Of a stretch of 45,857 nt of DNA, positions 1 through 13,778 are shown one piece after another. The notes under the pieces are model-generated. The model ran no database searches. It saw nothing but the letters and a program-made list of their open reading frames with translations, and was not told the DNA's origin. This DNA comes from Polytrichum commune (lineage: Eukaryota; Streptophyta; Polytrichopsida; Polytrichales; Polytrichaceae): positions 25,436,144 through 25,482,000 of the forward strand of contig OX485809.1 of the NCBI GenBank assembly GCA_950295325.1. Reading direction: 5' to 3'. Numbering within the stretch: the stretch's first letter is position 1; each line of letters starts with the position of its first letter. A program made the translations under genes and the position numbers.

Positions 1-3000
1 AAAATACATCTTCAAAACAATGTGAATCCATGGCCAAGAGCACTTATATTTGATACTCCTATTTGTTCATAACTCTTTGTATAGTTTATCACGGAGAGAG
101 GGAATTATGTTTATTCAACAACAAACCTCTATCTTCGCATGGTTGGTACCTCTCATCCATCCAACACCAAAACTTATTCCTTATAGGTTTGTTGTGACCC
201 ATTGATCTCAAATGACTTGACACTTTACTAATTTGGAATTTTAGAAGTTAATTATGATGTTAAATCAACTATTGAAAGTAACTTATAGATTGCATACTAT
301 TTTAGGCTTTTTATGTTGTAAAAATGAGATATGATCATAAGCGATAATTCCCTCACACAAATTTATTACAAGTATCGACACTTTACATGTCGAATTGCAA
401 TTTTTTTGTAGGCAACATCAATTTTGTCATGGGCACATGGCACTTTTCCTTCATAGATGAGTTGATTAGTGTCAAAGTTGTAGGCTTTCCTCTCTACCAA
501 CATATCAGTCCTAAGCAATCATGCTTTGTTGGTAAAATAAAATAAAATGGTAAATCTAGCATCATAGTAGATTTACATCTTTTCCAATGATGCATGGCAA
601 CTGCCCATGACTCATATGCTTATAATGCCTTTCTTTTTGACAAATATCAACATAAAAAGATCCATTTCCATGTTATCAAGTTGGCAACCTAGCTCCTCTT
701 GGCAATGCCAATCAAATGCGTCACTCAACCCTCCATTGGCCTTATCGACCTTTATGGCACTTACGGCACCTTGGTGGGGACTCGGGCACCCCGGGAGAGC
801 TCTTAATATAAAAAAACATTCTTTTCATTGGGAGACGAGTCTACTATGGATTCTTTTCTAGGTGCATCACATGATGTAAGTGGAGTATTGAGTGTGACTC
901 GTACACTATTGTCTTTTGGTTCATAAAATGGTTTTTGTCAATTGTGTGAGAGAGTCCACACTTACAATTATGGTGTTTGCGGTGTTGGAACTTGGCCTAC
1001 ACTCCATGCCATGCATTTTATGAAAGTTAGTTAGTTGCGTTACATAGGACAAGCATTGAGTGGCGACACAAGACTATCATATCGGCTCATATTATCGAAA
1101 TCTTGTCAACATCCATGGATGTTTCTTAAGCATTATCATTAGTTGACAAAGTCACTATACTTCAAGAAGGTGATGTTGTTGCATGCGCACTCGACACCAA
1201 ACATATGATCTTCTATTGATGGTTGACATTGTGTATCAAATAAAAAATGAAGAGCCTCCCATTGTGTCATTTGGTCAAATTTGATTCTCTAGAGAATGTT
1301 ATTTGCTATTTTGTCATGATGTTGAGATATGCTATGGGTTGAGGACCTAGTACACTCTTGGTACCTTGTGGAAGGCCGCCCCTCCTCCTCTAAGTACAGT
1401 CCACCCACATTATGTATTACAATAAGTGTTATAATCGGCTATGTGTTTAAGCGCACAATAGCCGATTATAACACTTATTCACCTTGAAAAGTGTTCATGT
1501 TGATGAAAGCGAGGCTATGAAATTTTATGACTCGGATGGAATTGAATTAGGTCCATCATGTATTTGACTTATGTACGTAGAAAGAGAAAGTGGACCCACT
1601 ATGAATGTACACAAGTTCCTCAGTTATGAGTTGCAAATTGATTTAAACAATCCCTACATACCTATTGAGGAGGAAATTATAAGTATGCTTGATGAAATAG
1701 ATGATGTAGCTAATATTGAACCTAATGAAGAAATTGATGATGTGCAAATTGATTGATGTGTTGGTAGGTAGAGTGAGATTCAAGGATGTTAAAATTGCAT
1801 TAGTGACCATAATAACATTTTTTGGAACAAACACCTACTGATGTTACACCTCTCATCCAAAGCAATTGAACACTTCAAGAGGAAATAAGATCTTGGCGTG
1901 CACAAGAATCTCATCAAACTTCTTTAAATTCATTCTCCCATTACACTTGAATGTATGGTGACATTCATATCTTGTGTATTTTGATCCTTTATTTATATAA
2001 GTGATATTGTTGTTAATTCCAAAGTCATATAAGTTTCATTCATGTAAGTGTTGTGAATTGTCTATGGTACCTCTGATAAGCATTAAAATGTTAACACCAC
2101 ATGAGTGTTACAAGTTCCCTTACTCCAAAGTGTTAACACATTTTGAGGTCCGATTTGGCCTCAAACCTTGATAGTATGACATTTGGATAATACGATAGTT
2201 TCTTGCGTGACCAAACATGTCATATTAAAAGGGGAGAACAATACTTAGAAGTGGTACCATGTGAATGCCACTAAAAAACTTCCAAATTCAAATAAAAAAC
2301 ATTAAGAGGCATTATGGATATCCACCTTTCAAAGCGTTTCAGACATAGAGATTTGTAAATAATCATAGGTTTCAACTTGTTAGTGCTCGTCTTGTTTATA
2401 ACAAGAGCAAGAATGAGATGATCCTTCTAAATTTTGCGCTCACAATTTTTTTCTTTGCACTAGTGTCTTGTTTGGTTGGGCATGACAAAATGAACTAGTC
2501 TCATCCATATTGTAAATATCTTTCGGCATCATAACCAATGCGGAGGAGGTCAATGTTTACCAAATTGTGTGCAAGCTGTTTTTGTGTGGAGACGTGGTCA
2601 TTGACATTGAAATTGTTAAAAATATGATGAAATGAAAAGCATCTGGCACTCAATACTATTTGATATAGGTAACTTAAATAAGTCGTTTGCCCTTCAAACA
2701 CTATGGCCATGTCCGATGCATGTACCAACCCCCAAGACATGTCGTGGACGGCACAATCTCCAACGTTATGTAGTAATCAATCATGTCCCCTATTACTCCA
2801 ATTTATGTCTCACTTCTACAACATCTCTTGTCGTGATAGTAGAGAGTCGAGTTCAAAGTTAGTACCCTCATATCTCCACCTCATTCTAATCCAATAACAA
2901 TTTTTCAAGGGTCATAATACTTCTTAATCCAATTAGGGGCCAATTATAGGATGTGGGAGAAATGATTGGAAATTGACAATCCACCGTGTTAATTTTAAAT

Positions 3001-3680
3001 AAGTCGAGTAAAGTTAAGCTATACGTGTATTGAGGGTTTGTGAGGTTGTGGTCAAATTCACTTATTTTCCCTTAAACAAATTTACGGAAACCCTAAACGT
3101 ATTAGCAAACTCTACTATGTTATAACCAAATCACTCAAGAACTATGTCTAGTGATAATTGTAAAATGGTTACAAAGTCTTGTTATGACAAGGTCATGACC
3201 AAATTTATTCACAACAATAACACGATATTAGATTTCAAAGGTCAAATCACTACAATCATGCATTAAGCAACCTTGTTTTCAAGGAAATCTTGGCCCACAA
3301 AGTGAGGGTTATGGTTAAATTATGAGTATTTGTGGAAAGCAAAGGCCTTTATATACATAACACAACCCAAATCATGGACTTTCTTTCAGACTTCTTGGGT
3401 GACATGAACTCATCTTAAGATTTGATGTGAAGGTTCCCCCATACCGATGATTTTAAGCTTACCTTTTGCCACTTCACGGATAAATTCATTACCTAGAAAC
3501 TCAAGGTGAACATAAACCTTAGCAACTTATGCTCTCTATATATGAAATAACACCATTGTGGAATGGATTTAATCATGCATCAAATCTTTAGAAACAATCA
3601 ATCCCAAAAACTTTCCACATGGTAGTCTCACATTGCTTGAAACCCACTCAAATCCCATGTAAAAATAAAAAAATTGCATC
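1..3680. other. AT-rich intergenic region, no supportable gene
   Basis: No reading frame here looks like a conserved gene. A plus-strand frame around 1519-1756 reads as an acidic peptide (ends ..EEIDDVQID) but has an internal stop near 1566 and no recognisable domain; it could be a worn mobile-element ORF. The only clear structure is the foldback at 1421-1479. The rest is low-GC sequence. Confidence 0.6.
1421..1479. repeat. Perfect 22-bp inverted repeat (foldback)
   Basis: Positions 1421-1442 are the exact reverse complement of 1458-1479, separated by a 15-nt spacer that begins GTG and ends CACA, so the stem may extend by three pairs past a bulge. A transcript or single strand would form a strong hairpin. 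It may be a tiny MITE or the end of a larger foldback element. No gene is adjacent. Confidence 0.9.
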
Positions 3681-3796
3681 GAAATAGATGAACAATTCAA
3701 CCTATGCCGAATCTTATTACATGCAACCATGGTCATCGGAAAGGGTGGAGAAGTGGAATCTTACCAAGGGGTGCGGCTTTACATGCAAACACATGA

Positions 3797-6316
3797 ATGA
3801 AGCGACTACAAATACGAAAGCAGTGGTGGAGTGCAGCGGCAACGCCGCCGGCGCTAAACGTCCAGGCAGCTAACAAGCGCCGGCACGCTGTATTCGCCGC
3901 AGCCGTGGCCGCGGCAGCGGCAACGCAGAACCTCCTCCTCAAGCAAGCGAGCGAGCAACAACGAAACAATCCCTTCATCTCCACCGTCTTCGGTGCTGCA
4001 GATCCATCACCAAACCTCATCTCAATACTGTAAACTAAATTTATTCCGATTCAAGTACGCTTCCTCTTTCGATCGCACCCTTTCTCGCCTCTTTTGGTCC
4101 ACATTCGATCGGGTCCGCAGAGCTCCGGTGATCTGCGAGCTCACGGTTTACGGTGTGGGAATCCGAGATAGCCGCGAGGATAAGCGTCGATGATGCCTCG
4201 GTCGCTGTTAATAGAATGACGTAGAAGAGGAATATTATTGTCTGGGGTTGCGGCATTGGCGCTCCGGTTTCTTTGTGGTTCAAAGCAGCAAAACCTCGAA
4301 CCAGTTTTAGTTCTCACGGTGGCTTAATTAGCTTGGTTTGATTCCCCAGGCAGTGGAGAGCATTTACGGTGCATTGGCGTGTTAAGATATTTTTTAAAAT
4401 TTTAAAATTTTGCTTCCGTGGTGGGGATGCTGTTGCGGTGGTTTGCTCTTGATCGGAGATTTTTTAAGTGTTGAAGAGTAGGATTTCCTAGGGGTGATCG
4501 TTAGCGTTCGGGGCCGCGTGCAGGAGGTCCGTGGTGCATTTTTTCTTTTCCTGCGAGAGATTTTGCTGGAGCTTCACAAAGTTGTCGAGCCTTTCTCGCA
4601 AAATTCCTCAAACACGGTTTAACAACATTCGAACATTGAACTCTTTCATCTGAAGTTATCTCAATTTTCAAGATACTCTTTGACCTTTAAGGTGAGACTT
4701 CGCAAGACATCAAGTACAGGCCGGCGCTTGAGTGAAGTTGATCAATGAGGGCGAAGAGGAGAAGAAGGGAATTTAGCGAGGATTCCGCGATGATTTTAGA
4801 GGCCTCAGTTTTGTAACCTTTGGCGGAAGGAAGAGAAGGAAAAGTAGGAAGGACGCAAGAGTAACTTTGAGCAGGGCGCAGCGTAGGGATTCTTCACTCG
4901 TCAAATCCAAGAACCCCTCCGTCCTCTGCGCTTTCTTTCATTCCTTCTCGCACGCGATCGCTTGCTTCCATTCTGCCAGGTGCAAACCTCTCTGCTCTAC
5001 TGCTGTATGCTACTGGCTCTGCTCTGCATTTCAATTTCATTGTTGCTTTTTGGCTCTGATTTGCTGTAAATGGAAGGTTTATACGTTTCCAAGAGTTTTG
5101 TTTAGGTGGGACTGTTTCGAAATTGAAATTGTAGATTGTGTAGGTGAGCTTTTTGGAGTTTGAAGAGTAGGATTGCCCACGGGTGATTGTTTGAGGAGTT
5201 TCTTCTAGTGGAGGACGTAGAGCGTGGTGCGTTATTCTTCCTGTGAGATAGTTCGTTGGAGCTTTACATTATTGCCTCGTCTTGCCCCGTAAGTTTTGGC
5301 TCCAAATGGTCTCAAACATGGATTCTGGATTTCCTTCTCTTCTACTTTGCTGTGTAGGTGCCGTGTAGATTGTAGATGACGTCCATACGGGTTTCTTTCC
5401 TGCGACGGTGGAGTATAGTGACCGTGAGTTTTGAAGCGTGATCTGGTCGTATTACATGCGATGGGAACTTGAATGATAGGGTTTCTTTTACAGAGCGACT
5501 GTGTCGCACACGTCTGCTGCCAAGCAAGGAAACATCACGAGAATATTCTTTTTAATCCATCCGATCGGTCTTCAGGATGTGTCAGAGCTCCGTGAATATG
5601 AGCTTTCGCACGTGGAAGAATGGCCAACTTGTGACCACAGTTGTACGACGGCCTGCTTCAAAGCCACTTTTATATTCAATATGGTTCAAGAGGTTTTTGG
5701 GATAATCGATCAACGAGGAGTCAAGTGCTGGAGATGACGTCCTACTAGACGAGAGTTGAATGCAAATTCGTGCGTCGAGGTCGACTTCATTCCGGGAGAA
5801 AATGGACAGGGACAAATGGCTCCTGGAAAATTGTAAGACGAAAAATTTGCAATTTAGGGAGGACGATTTTTTTGCTACAAGCTCGCGGGACTCGCTTTAT
5901 CTCAATTAAAGGTCTCGGCTACACTCTACCTTCTGGAGGAGCATATTTTGTAAAGTTGCGAGGTGGACGAGAAGATGACTATTTTGCCGTCGGACTTCAG
6001 CAATATGTACTTTTATACCCAAACCAAAGCATATAGAATATAAGGGCGACAAGAAAATGTTATCAGCGAGTCAGAGAAAGGAGGTTTCCCGTCCAGCAAT
6101 TTCACTGGATTCAAAGCTTTACACACGAATATTTTAGGGCTGAGTGGAGCTTTGAGGTTTTCCATGGTTGTGGTTGTTGACAGTTCGTGGGGTTTAAGAA
6201 AACATAGCGTTATGACACTGCTTGGCCTATTTTAAAAACGGTACTACCTCAAGTTACCAGAATTTAGTCTTACAGAGCTGGTTCATCGAGATTGACCGCC
6301 GAAACTGAGGAACGTC
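3797..6316 (+). promoter_or_regulatory. Promoter and long 5' leader region of the sorting-nexin gene
   Basis: Base composition shifts sharply at about 3830-3960, where a GC-rich, GCN-repeat stretch interrupts AT-rich DNA. Between there and the start codon at 6317 no conserved ORF is seen. The sequence is CT-rich and G-rich in patches, as in plant 5' leaders. A strong acceptor-like site (tttagtcttacag) ends at about 6277, just before the start codon, so the leader probably contains at least one intron; a possible donor is ccag|gtgcaa near 4979. The transcription start cannot be fixed from sequence. Confidence 0.4.
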
Positions 6317-9300
6317 ATGGAGACGCTAAAGGATTTGGTGGAGGAAGCCAAACGAAGAACAATCTTGGTTGGAGTATTGGTGCTTATTGTGGCGTACGTT
6401 ATGTCATGTATGAATTGGCAAGCTCTACCTAATTAGACCTCCATAAATTAGATGTTGGATGACATATTCATAGATAGAGATGTAAAGAGCATGTTAGTCC
6501 TTGTAAATTCTTTAGTCCTGGTATCGGGCTTTCATCATGTCCATCATGTCCATCATTCCTCATCATTGTCCTTGCTGCTACTGTTTATAACCATTTTAGT
6601 AATTCATAATATACTAACATAAGTACAAGTCTTTTCTCCCACTTAATGCTGCAATTTCTTTACTTTTGTACCGTCCAAAGTTATTCTATGTATCTACTAG
6701 ATGAGTACTACTATTGGCAAGTGTGCTGTCATATTAGCTTGCGAACCTAACTATGTCTTTTTGGTAAATGGGACTTCATGCAGTGACTAGCAGTTCAGTG
6801 TGGATAAACTTGCCTGTTTCCATCATAGTCTTGGCTGCTCTGCGCCGTCTTTCATTTGAAATTGATATTCGTTGGAAGCCTCACACAAGGGATATTCCAT
6901 CACGCAACCTGCCACACCTTCATCGGCGACAGTTGACCAATTATGATCCTCTTCTCTCTGGACCATCGCAAATGGCACCTAACAGGTTGGTCTTTCCAGA
7001 GTGCTGTGGCTTCCAGTCTGAAGATGCTTTCTTCTTTCTATGCGCATAAGTAAACCTGCTCCTGAAATCTTACATTCTGACCTTCAAGTACATCCATGAT
7101 TCTTGCTGTGTTAGTAGCAGACATCAATTGGTAACAAGCTCCTTTTACTTGCAAAGAGGATCCTGTATGCACATCTTACACTTAGCATTGACAGTCATGG
7201 CTGGGTGTTAAGCAGATCCACACATGATTTGTTGGCCTGTGTGTTTCTCCTGTACATGCCAGTTAATATATATGGGACTCTGTGTGGATCTGTTTAACAA
7301 GCTGGGTGTCTTGAAAATCTCAGCTTGTTGGAGGTATATAGATTATGCATATTTCTCCAGTAGTCTGCTTGGCTTGTATTGGAAAGTTGAAGTAACATTC
7401 ACTGAATTCGCTTTTTGGCAGATGGCGCCATAACATAAACTCACCTGTTGTTGAGGCAGCAGTGGATGAATTGACGAGGTGTGTCATTAATGAATGGGTT
7501 ACCAACCTATGGTACTCTTCCATCACGCCTGATCAAGAAGCTCCAGAAGAGCTACGCATTTTAATAAATGGTGTTATAGCTGAGGTTGCTCAGCGTGCCA
7601 AACGAGTGAATCTTATTACTCTTCTATCAAGGTACAGTATATTGATTTACAACATTTTCACCATCTACATTGGCCGTTGGTACTGTTTGATGTCACAAAT
7701 TCACCGCATGGCTTACATTCAGATGGTAGGTGTTATGCAGCTCTTGCGAGCAACCTAGTTCATTCTTTTTCTTCTTGATTTGACTTTTGACTTTCAAAAC
7801 ATGTGCCTGTTCAAGACCAGCTGGTGAGTGTGCCTATCCTGCTGCAGGGACATGGTGGATTTAGTAGGGACTCAATTTGAGCTTTATCGGAGAATGAAGG
7901 CCAAAATTGGACCAGATATAATTGGCTCACTTTCTACAGAAGAAAGGGATGAGAAGCTAAAGCATGCAATGATGTCCTCACGGGAGTTGCACCCAGCACT
8001 TGTCTCTCCAGAAGCTGAATACAAGGTAGGTGCAACTTGAGAACTGATTGAAGCTCGTGCAAATTTGTCCTCTACATAGTCTAAAGTTGGAAAGCACAAC
8101 CCTTAGCAGAATGGCTCATGAGCATCTCATTCTCTCTGACTGTTCTGGGTTACCGTATGGGGCCTGACCTATTGTATGCCTAAATGACCAGGCATAGTCC
8201 TTCATGCTCATTTTGTCTGTTAAGTCCTCGTCACCTTTCGAGTTCAGAGCTGCTACACAAATAGCTCTATGTAGCATTATAAGTAACCTTCTATTTTACA
8301 GGTCTTGAAGAAGTTAACAGGAGGTGTTGTTGCATTGGTGCTAAAGCGTCAAGATTCTCACTGTCGGCTTTTGAGAACCTTAGCTCGGGAGCTACTGGCT
8401 TGTGCAGTGCTCAGACCAGTCCTCAACCTTGCCACCCCTGGGTAGGTATGCTGCAGGCCAGCTGCTCTTTTGTAAAATTCTACCATTACATTTTCCTACA
8501 TAAATGATCAGGAACATGTTTTCGATTCCTACTTTGGTGTAAAATTTGAGCTATGTGCTCTTGCTGTTGCGATGTGTTGGTTGTTGCAACTGTACAAGGA
8601 CAAAAATGTGGTCTCTGTGATGTTGTCACCTTCCTCTGTGAGACATCCTTGCTGAGTCGCTTTCAGCAGGTCTTCATTAGTAGACGTTGCTAGTTTCTAG
8701 AATCTGTTATTATCTCCTTGGAGTAAGGGTACTTTACAAAACCTGGTTCTGATGTACATTTGCTTAATTACCCAGTATAGACGCATTTCATGGTGCTTTT
8801 CAATCTCATCACACAAATGATCTCACTTCATTCACTGCAGATTCATCAATGAGTTAATCGAATCTCTTGCATTAGCTTCAAATGAGAGCGCTACTGATAC
8901 ACCAACTCAACGTATCCCTGACCACATTCATAAAAGGAAATCTTCTGTTACTGGCCTGGAAATGATTCCTTTGGGCACCCCAGAGGCTAAAGAGAGAGGA
9001 TCAGGATTAAATCCGTTACAGAATGATAGTGTAACAATCTTGGACACTGAAGGAGATGCAGAGGCTTCCACCAAATCTCTTCTATCAGTAGAAGCAAAGT
9101 CTTCTAATGAGGTGAGAATATCTTTTGATTCTTTATCTCAAAAGTTCTGCTTGGTAATCTGGTCGAATTATGGCTCCCCTCCAATGAAAATGTATAGAAT
9201 GGAGGTGACCTGTGCTGGGCAGTACTTAATCTGCTGTAGCAGATCTTGTACACATTGCAAGAGATTCACGTGCCAATGTTTGTATGAATTGTCTGTTGCA

Positions 9301-12300
9301 AATCACCAGGTGAAGAGCAGTGAACAGATGGAATTTGACAATCAGAGAGTGTGGGGACCCCTTCCCCACGGCGATTGGGCCCAGGTAATTAGATGCTAGA
9401 TAGCTACACTTCCTGAATGGCAATCAGTTGTTTACCTTGGAAGTAAATTTGTTGTAATCCACATGGATGTGAATCCGTTGTAGAGTTGTTCCTATTTCTT
9501 GAGGCCGTGCAGTGATGATTTTTATCAGGCATGTTTTATTTTTGTATCATGTATATGCTGGGTAGTTCAGGGTGTATATGTATAGTTGGACTAGATATTA
9601 CCAATTTTTAGAAGACTAGTCAAGGTCCCCAGTTGCTGTTAGTGTGTTGCATCCTATGGTGTTCGTTGTGTTCCACTAAATATGTGGTTCAAGTCTTTTG
9701 CTGACAACCATCCTGATGAATATTGATGTCATGTGTAGGTTCTCGATGCTGTAGCACAACGGAGAGCACAGGCATTAACTCCAGAGCACCTAGACAATCT
9801 GTGGGCCAAAGGTCGGAACTATAAAAAACGAGAAAGTGAAAATGCTGGTACCACAGTTGCAATTGCAAAGAATGGGAAAGACTCAAATGTAATTGCTATT
9901 CCGCCAGTTTCAACCAAGACAGAACCACTGACCAAGCCGGTGTCTGCCAAGGAAGTGTCTTCAACTACGGAGTTAGTAAATCCTCCAGTTTCTTTGTCCA
10001 CTGCTGTGAGCAGTGGTAATCCTGAGCTTACCATGCCGCAGAAAAAACTCAAAACTGTCAGTGAGCAGTATGGGGCTCTATTATTTGGAGACTCAAGAGA
10101 AGGAGGAAATGATATACCTGGAATAGGTTTTTCGCCGCTTGCAACTCCCCGGCGAAGTCCAGAGTCATCCGACGCATCAAGTAGTCACCAACAACTGCTC
10201 TCTCCAAAAAGTACAGAGATTGGGGAATCTCAGAGCATTGAGAACTTAGTTGACCTTGATAGACACAGTTTACTTAATGCAACAACGAGTGAGCAAGCTT
10301 CTGAAAAATCCAAAACTTTTCAAAAGTCAATTTCAGGATCACAGAGGTTAAAGAGAGCTGTGCGAATGATATCACACCGAAAATCAAAGAGTACTGGAGG
10401 TGGGTTAGATGGGTCGCATCGTTTAGGACATGATTTATCAACGTTATTGAAGACTGCAGAAGGGCCTTCAGGAGATAGTCTTCTATTAACACCCGAGGAG
10501 AGTAAGAAAAATGTGAGGAAACCAAAGAGTGAAGAATTGTGTCGACCCTCTTCACAAGTTCAAAGCTCAAGGGGTGCTGCAGAATTGAGCCCTCGCATGT
10601 CCCTTAGCAAGTTGCAATGTCAGGTAAAATTGACATTCTAATTTTCCTGTACTGAGAGTAGGTATCAAAGCTTGAATGAAACACTCATTATCTTCTATGT
10701 ACTCAGTGGATGTTTGCATCATGCATTTCTACATTTTGATCATGCTGGGTGTAACATTTTGCAAGACTTTCATTCTTAGTCTGCTTATATCAGGATTTTG
10801 AGTGAGCACAATGACTCCATTATTGACTTCGTTAAAGGTTCCATGTAAATGTACTCATCAGTTATGGATTGGGCAGGTTATGGGGGGTCATTTTGAAAAG
10901 ATCGGATCTAAAGCATTTGCAGTTTACACCATCAGTGTGAAGGATATTGAGGATCGAACGTGGCAAGTTCAGAGAAGGTACACTGAATCTTTTCCTCTTT
11001 GAGCTTTCACCAAGATAATCATGGTCATAGTTTCTCATGAATCTGATAATAACATCTGGAAGTGTCTCAAAAAGTCTGAATAGTGTGGAGCCGACCGCAG
11101 ACTTGAGTGCATTAATGACCTTGGTTTTTTGAAACAGGTTTCGAAACTTCGAACAATTACATAGACGCTTAAAGGACATGCCATATTATACCCTGAATCT
11201 ACCTCCAAAGAGATTTCTTTCTTCTAGCCTTGACAATAGTTTTGTTCGTGAGCGGTGTATCCTTCTCGACAAGTACTTGAAGGTAAGTGTTGGCACCTCA
11301 ATTTTGACTGGTTTTGACATGTATTCTTTGCCTGCTATCTTTGTTGATGAAAGACAAGAGTTTGTGTCCTCAATGTTTCTGTTGAACTCTTACACAGTGT
11401 GCTCTATTGAGGGTTTAAGTTGTTCATGTGTCTGCGTGCTGCTCTTCATTTGATTTGAAGCTCCATCCTTCTGTTCATCCTTATGGTTCTTCTACCAATA
11501 CAGTGACGATTCTTTGCAGAGCTTGTTAGCAATACCAAGTGTTGCAGAACTACACGAAGTGTGGGACTTCCTGAGCGTCAACTCTCAGGTATTCTATTCT
11601 TTATTGTTATGCATGAAAAATGTGAGCCTTACTGTTCAAAAGAGATGTGTTTTATACTGGCTAATGTGGGGACAACTATTCAAAGGTGTGTTCGAGTGTA
11701 GAGCTTCGACTAAGAATGCAACTTCTCTCAAGATCGATATATTGTTTTGCGGGGGATACAAATTTCTGGGACTGCTGAGCTTTGATATGTTGAAAGATTG
11801 GTGTTTCTATGCATGTGGACATTTTGCAGTGTTAAAAATAATGCTGATTGGGACCTTGTGAAAAGTGGAAGCACAGCATTAATATGTTTTGTTTCTTGTT
11901 TACAGCATTATACGTATGGCAATTCGCCTTCAATAATCAAGGCATTAGCAGGTGAAGTGGATGCTTCTTTCTTCAGTATACTTTAATATGGCTAAATTGT
12001 CATATTTGTTTAAGGTGACTACAATAAGGTTTGCTAACAACCTTGACTCGTGTCTATCTCAGTGAATGTCGATGATGCAATGGATGACATGATTCGCCAG
12101 ATTCGTGGAGTATCAGATGACATTTCAGGAGCTTTGAAAACAACAACAAATGGGATCCGGCAAAGGTTTCCAGTAGGTAGTGGGGACTTGAGTCAAGCAG
12201 TACCGATTGGCAGCACTGAAGCCACTGGATCTCTGACACCAAAGCTTCCTGGGCCCACTCGGACACTCTCTCTCACTGATAGTGAATTTGGTGAGAAACC

Positions 12301-13778
12301 ACAAGGCACATCAATCTCAGAAGATGAGTTTGGAGGAGTATATGGGGGACATATGGAGGATAGTGCACATGGATATGGATCCGCGGGATGGCAGTCAGAT
12401 AATGAACTGCCTGTGGATGGTTTGGACTCGGACATTTTGAAGGCAGGAAGACATGCATTTGTATCGGGCAACATAGACAACCGTTTCTTTGGGAGCCGAC
12501 AGGAGAGGGCATTGTCAGATGGGCACTCGCCAGTTGAATCGTATGCTTCAGATACAGTTGAGGACGACCTGGCCATACCTCAGGAGGTATTTTTCTGTTT
12601 GTTGTAACCAGAACGTATTTGACAGTCTATGATATTGAAATTTCTTGTCCCTTTTTCTGCAAGGTGAATATATTTTGCCATGTATTCAGCAGGAAAGACA
12701 CGTGACTCTTCTGTAGCTTTTGATCTTTTTCAGGGTTGACCAGATACCAGTTGTTGTCTGATAGTGCTTGCTGTGGGGTGGTTTCATGCAGTGGTCTCCA
12801 CCAAAAGTGAGTGTTCCACTTCTCAATCTTGTTGATCTTATCTTCCAGCTCCAAGGCCGAGGTTGGATCAGGTATGCTCCTATTCCTGATCCTCACTTTG
12901 CCCTTATATAACTACTCTTCAGTGTCTTCTTATAGATGTATCTAATATCATTGATCCATGTCTTTGTCACTTTGCTAAAGTTCAGCTATGGGGTAAATCT
13001 TTCAGGCGTCAAGTTCTGTGGATGGCCAAGCAAATTCTGCAACTGGGAATGGGTGATGCCATTGATGATTGGCTACTTGGTAGAATCCAATGGTTGCGTA
13101 GAGAAGAGGTGGTGGCGTCAGGCATACAGTGGGTTAAAGGGGTACGTCTTGTTTTCTTCACCACCTGTACATCATTTATAAATTCATCAGAGTAGACAAT
13201 GAAGGTTCCATTCACAACCTCTTCACAAACTCACTATGTCTGTTATTGCTGGAGCTTGATTAGATAATTAGAACTTGGTCACTAGATCGTTGGTCAAAAC
13301 GAATACTGAGACTTGGGTGCTTTTTCACAGGTGCTCTGGCCAGATGGTGTCTTTGTGACAAAGCACCCAAGAAATTTACCTCCAGCTACCTCAGCAGATC
13401 TACAAAAATCAGGCATGGATTTTGCAGATGAAATTCAACAATCACAGCAACGTCCACCAATAAATTCATTTGAGTATCGACTTGAGGCTGCACGGCGAGC
13501 TGGAGTTGTGCGGGAAATTATCCTGGGTAAGTAGAAACTGTCGAATTTTTTTTGACAATTAACATTGAAGGTGGAGAAGGGGGGGGGGGGGGTGTGGTGT
13601 TGGCGTGTTCTGCTTCAGAGGCTTATTCGATACTCAATGAAAGTCATCTCATTCTGTCTAAAACCTTGAGTATGTGGATATCATGTATGTTTCAGACAAA
13701 GCACCAGCCACGTTAGTCAATCTAATTGGCAAGAAACAGTACACAAGATGTGCAAAAGACATTTACTACTTCTCACAG
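6317..13778 (+). CDS. PXA-PX-Nexin_C sorting nexin, two N-terminal membrane segments
   Basis: Exons, all with GT-AG introns and matching phases: 6317-6407, 6784-6985, 7422-7631, 7848-8025, 8302-8441, 8841-9111, 9310-9384, 9739-10623, 10877-10977, 11138-11282, 11520-11588, 11906-11951, 12063-12586, 12792-12871, 13006-13141, 13331-13526, 13696-13778 (3432 nt, 1144 codons in phase). The start METLKDLVEEAKRR matches the N-terminus of plant PX proteins. Order: membrane segments at residues 14-30 and 36-52; PXA domain about 98-290; a Ser-rich linker, mostly exon 8; PX domain about 685-790 with QRRFRNFEQLH and PPKRFLSS, which carry the phosphoinositide-binding Arg and Pro-rich loop; Nexin_C about 980-1144 (WSPPKVSVPLLNLVD, VLWPDGVFVTKHP). 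The architecture equals animal SNX13/SNX14/SNX19 minus RGS and Arabidopsis At1g15240-type proteins. By family, it should sit in an ER or endosomal membrane and bind phosphoinositide. The reading frame is intact. The end after codon 1144 is unresolved (see next entry). Confidence 0.93.
13579..13592. repeat. Poly-G tract (14 G) in nexin intron 16
   Basis: A run of 14 G sits 53 nt after exon 16. It is a likely length-variable site and may form a G-quadruplex in the transcript, since the gene reads on this strand. Confidence 0.9.

Noticed and set aside
3733-4033. Ala-rich frames on both strands in the GC-rich patch (one resembling the Ala-rich part of IQD proteins)
   Set aside because: GCN-repeat DNA opens Ala frames on both strands. 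No IQ motif or splice structure follows; it is more likely leader or promoter sequence.
4867-5163. 98-codon plus-strand frame rich in Cys and Phe
   Set aside because: It lies in the long leader, looks like pyrimidine-rich noncoding DNA and shows no domain.
10274-12576. Several antisense frames over nexin exons 8-13
   Set aside because: They are shadows of the well-supported plus-strand coding exons.
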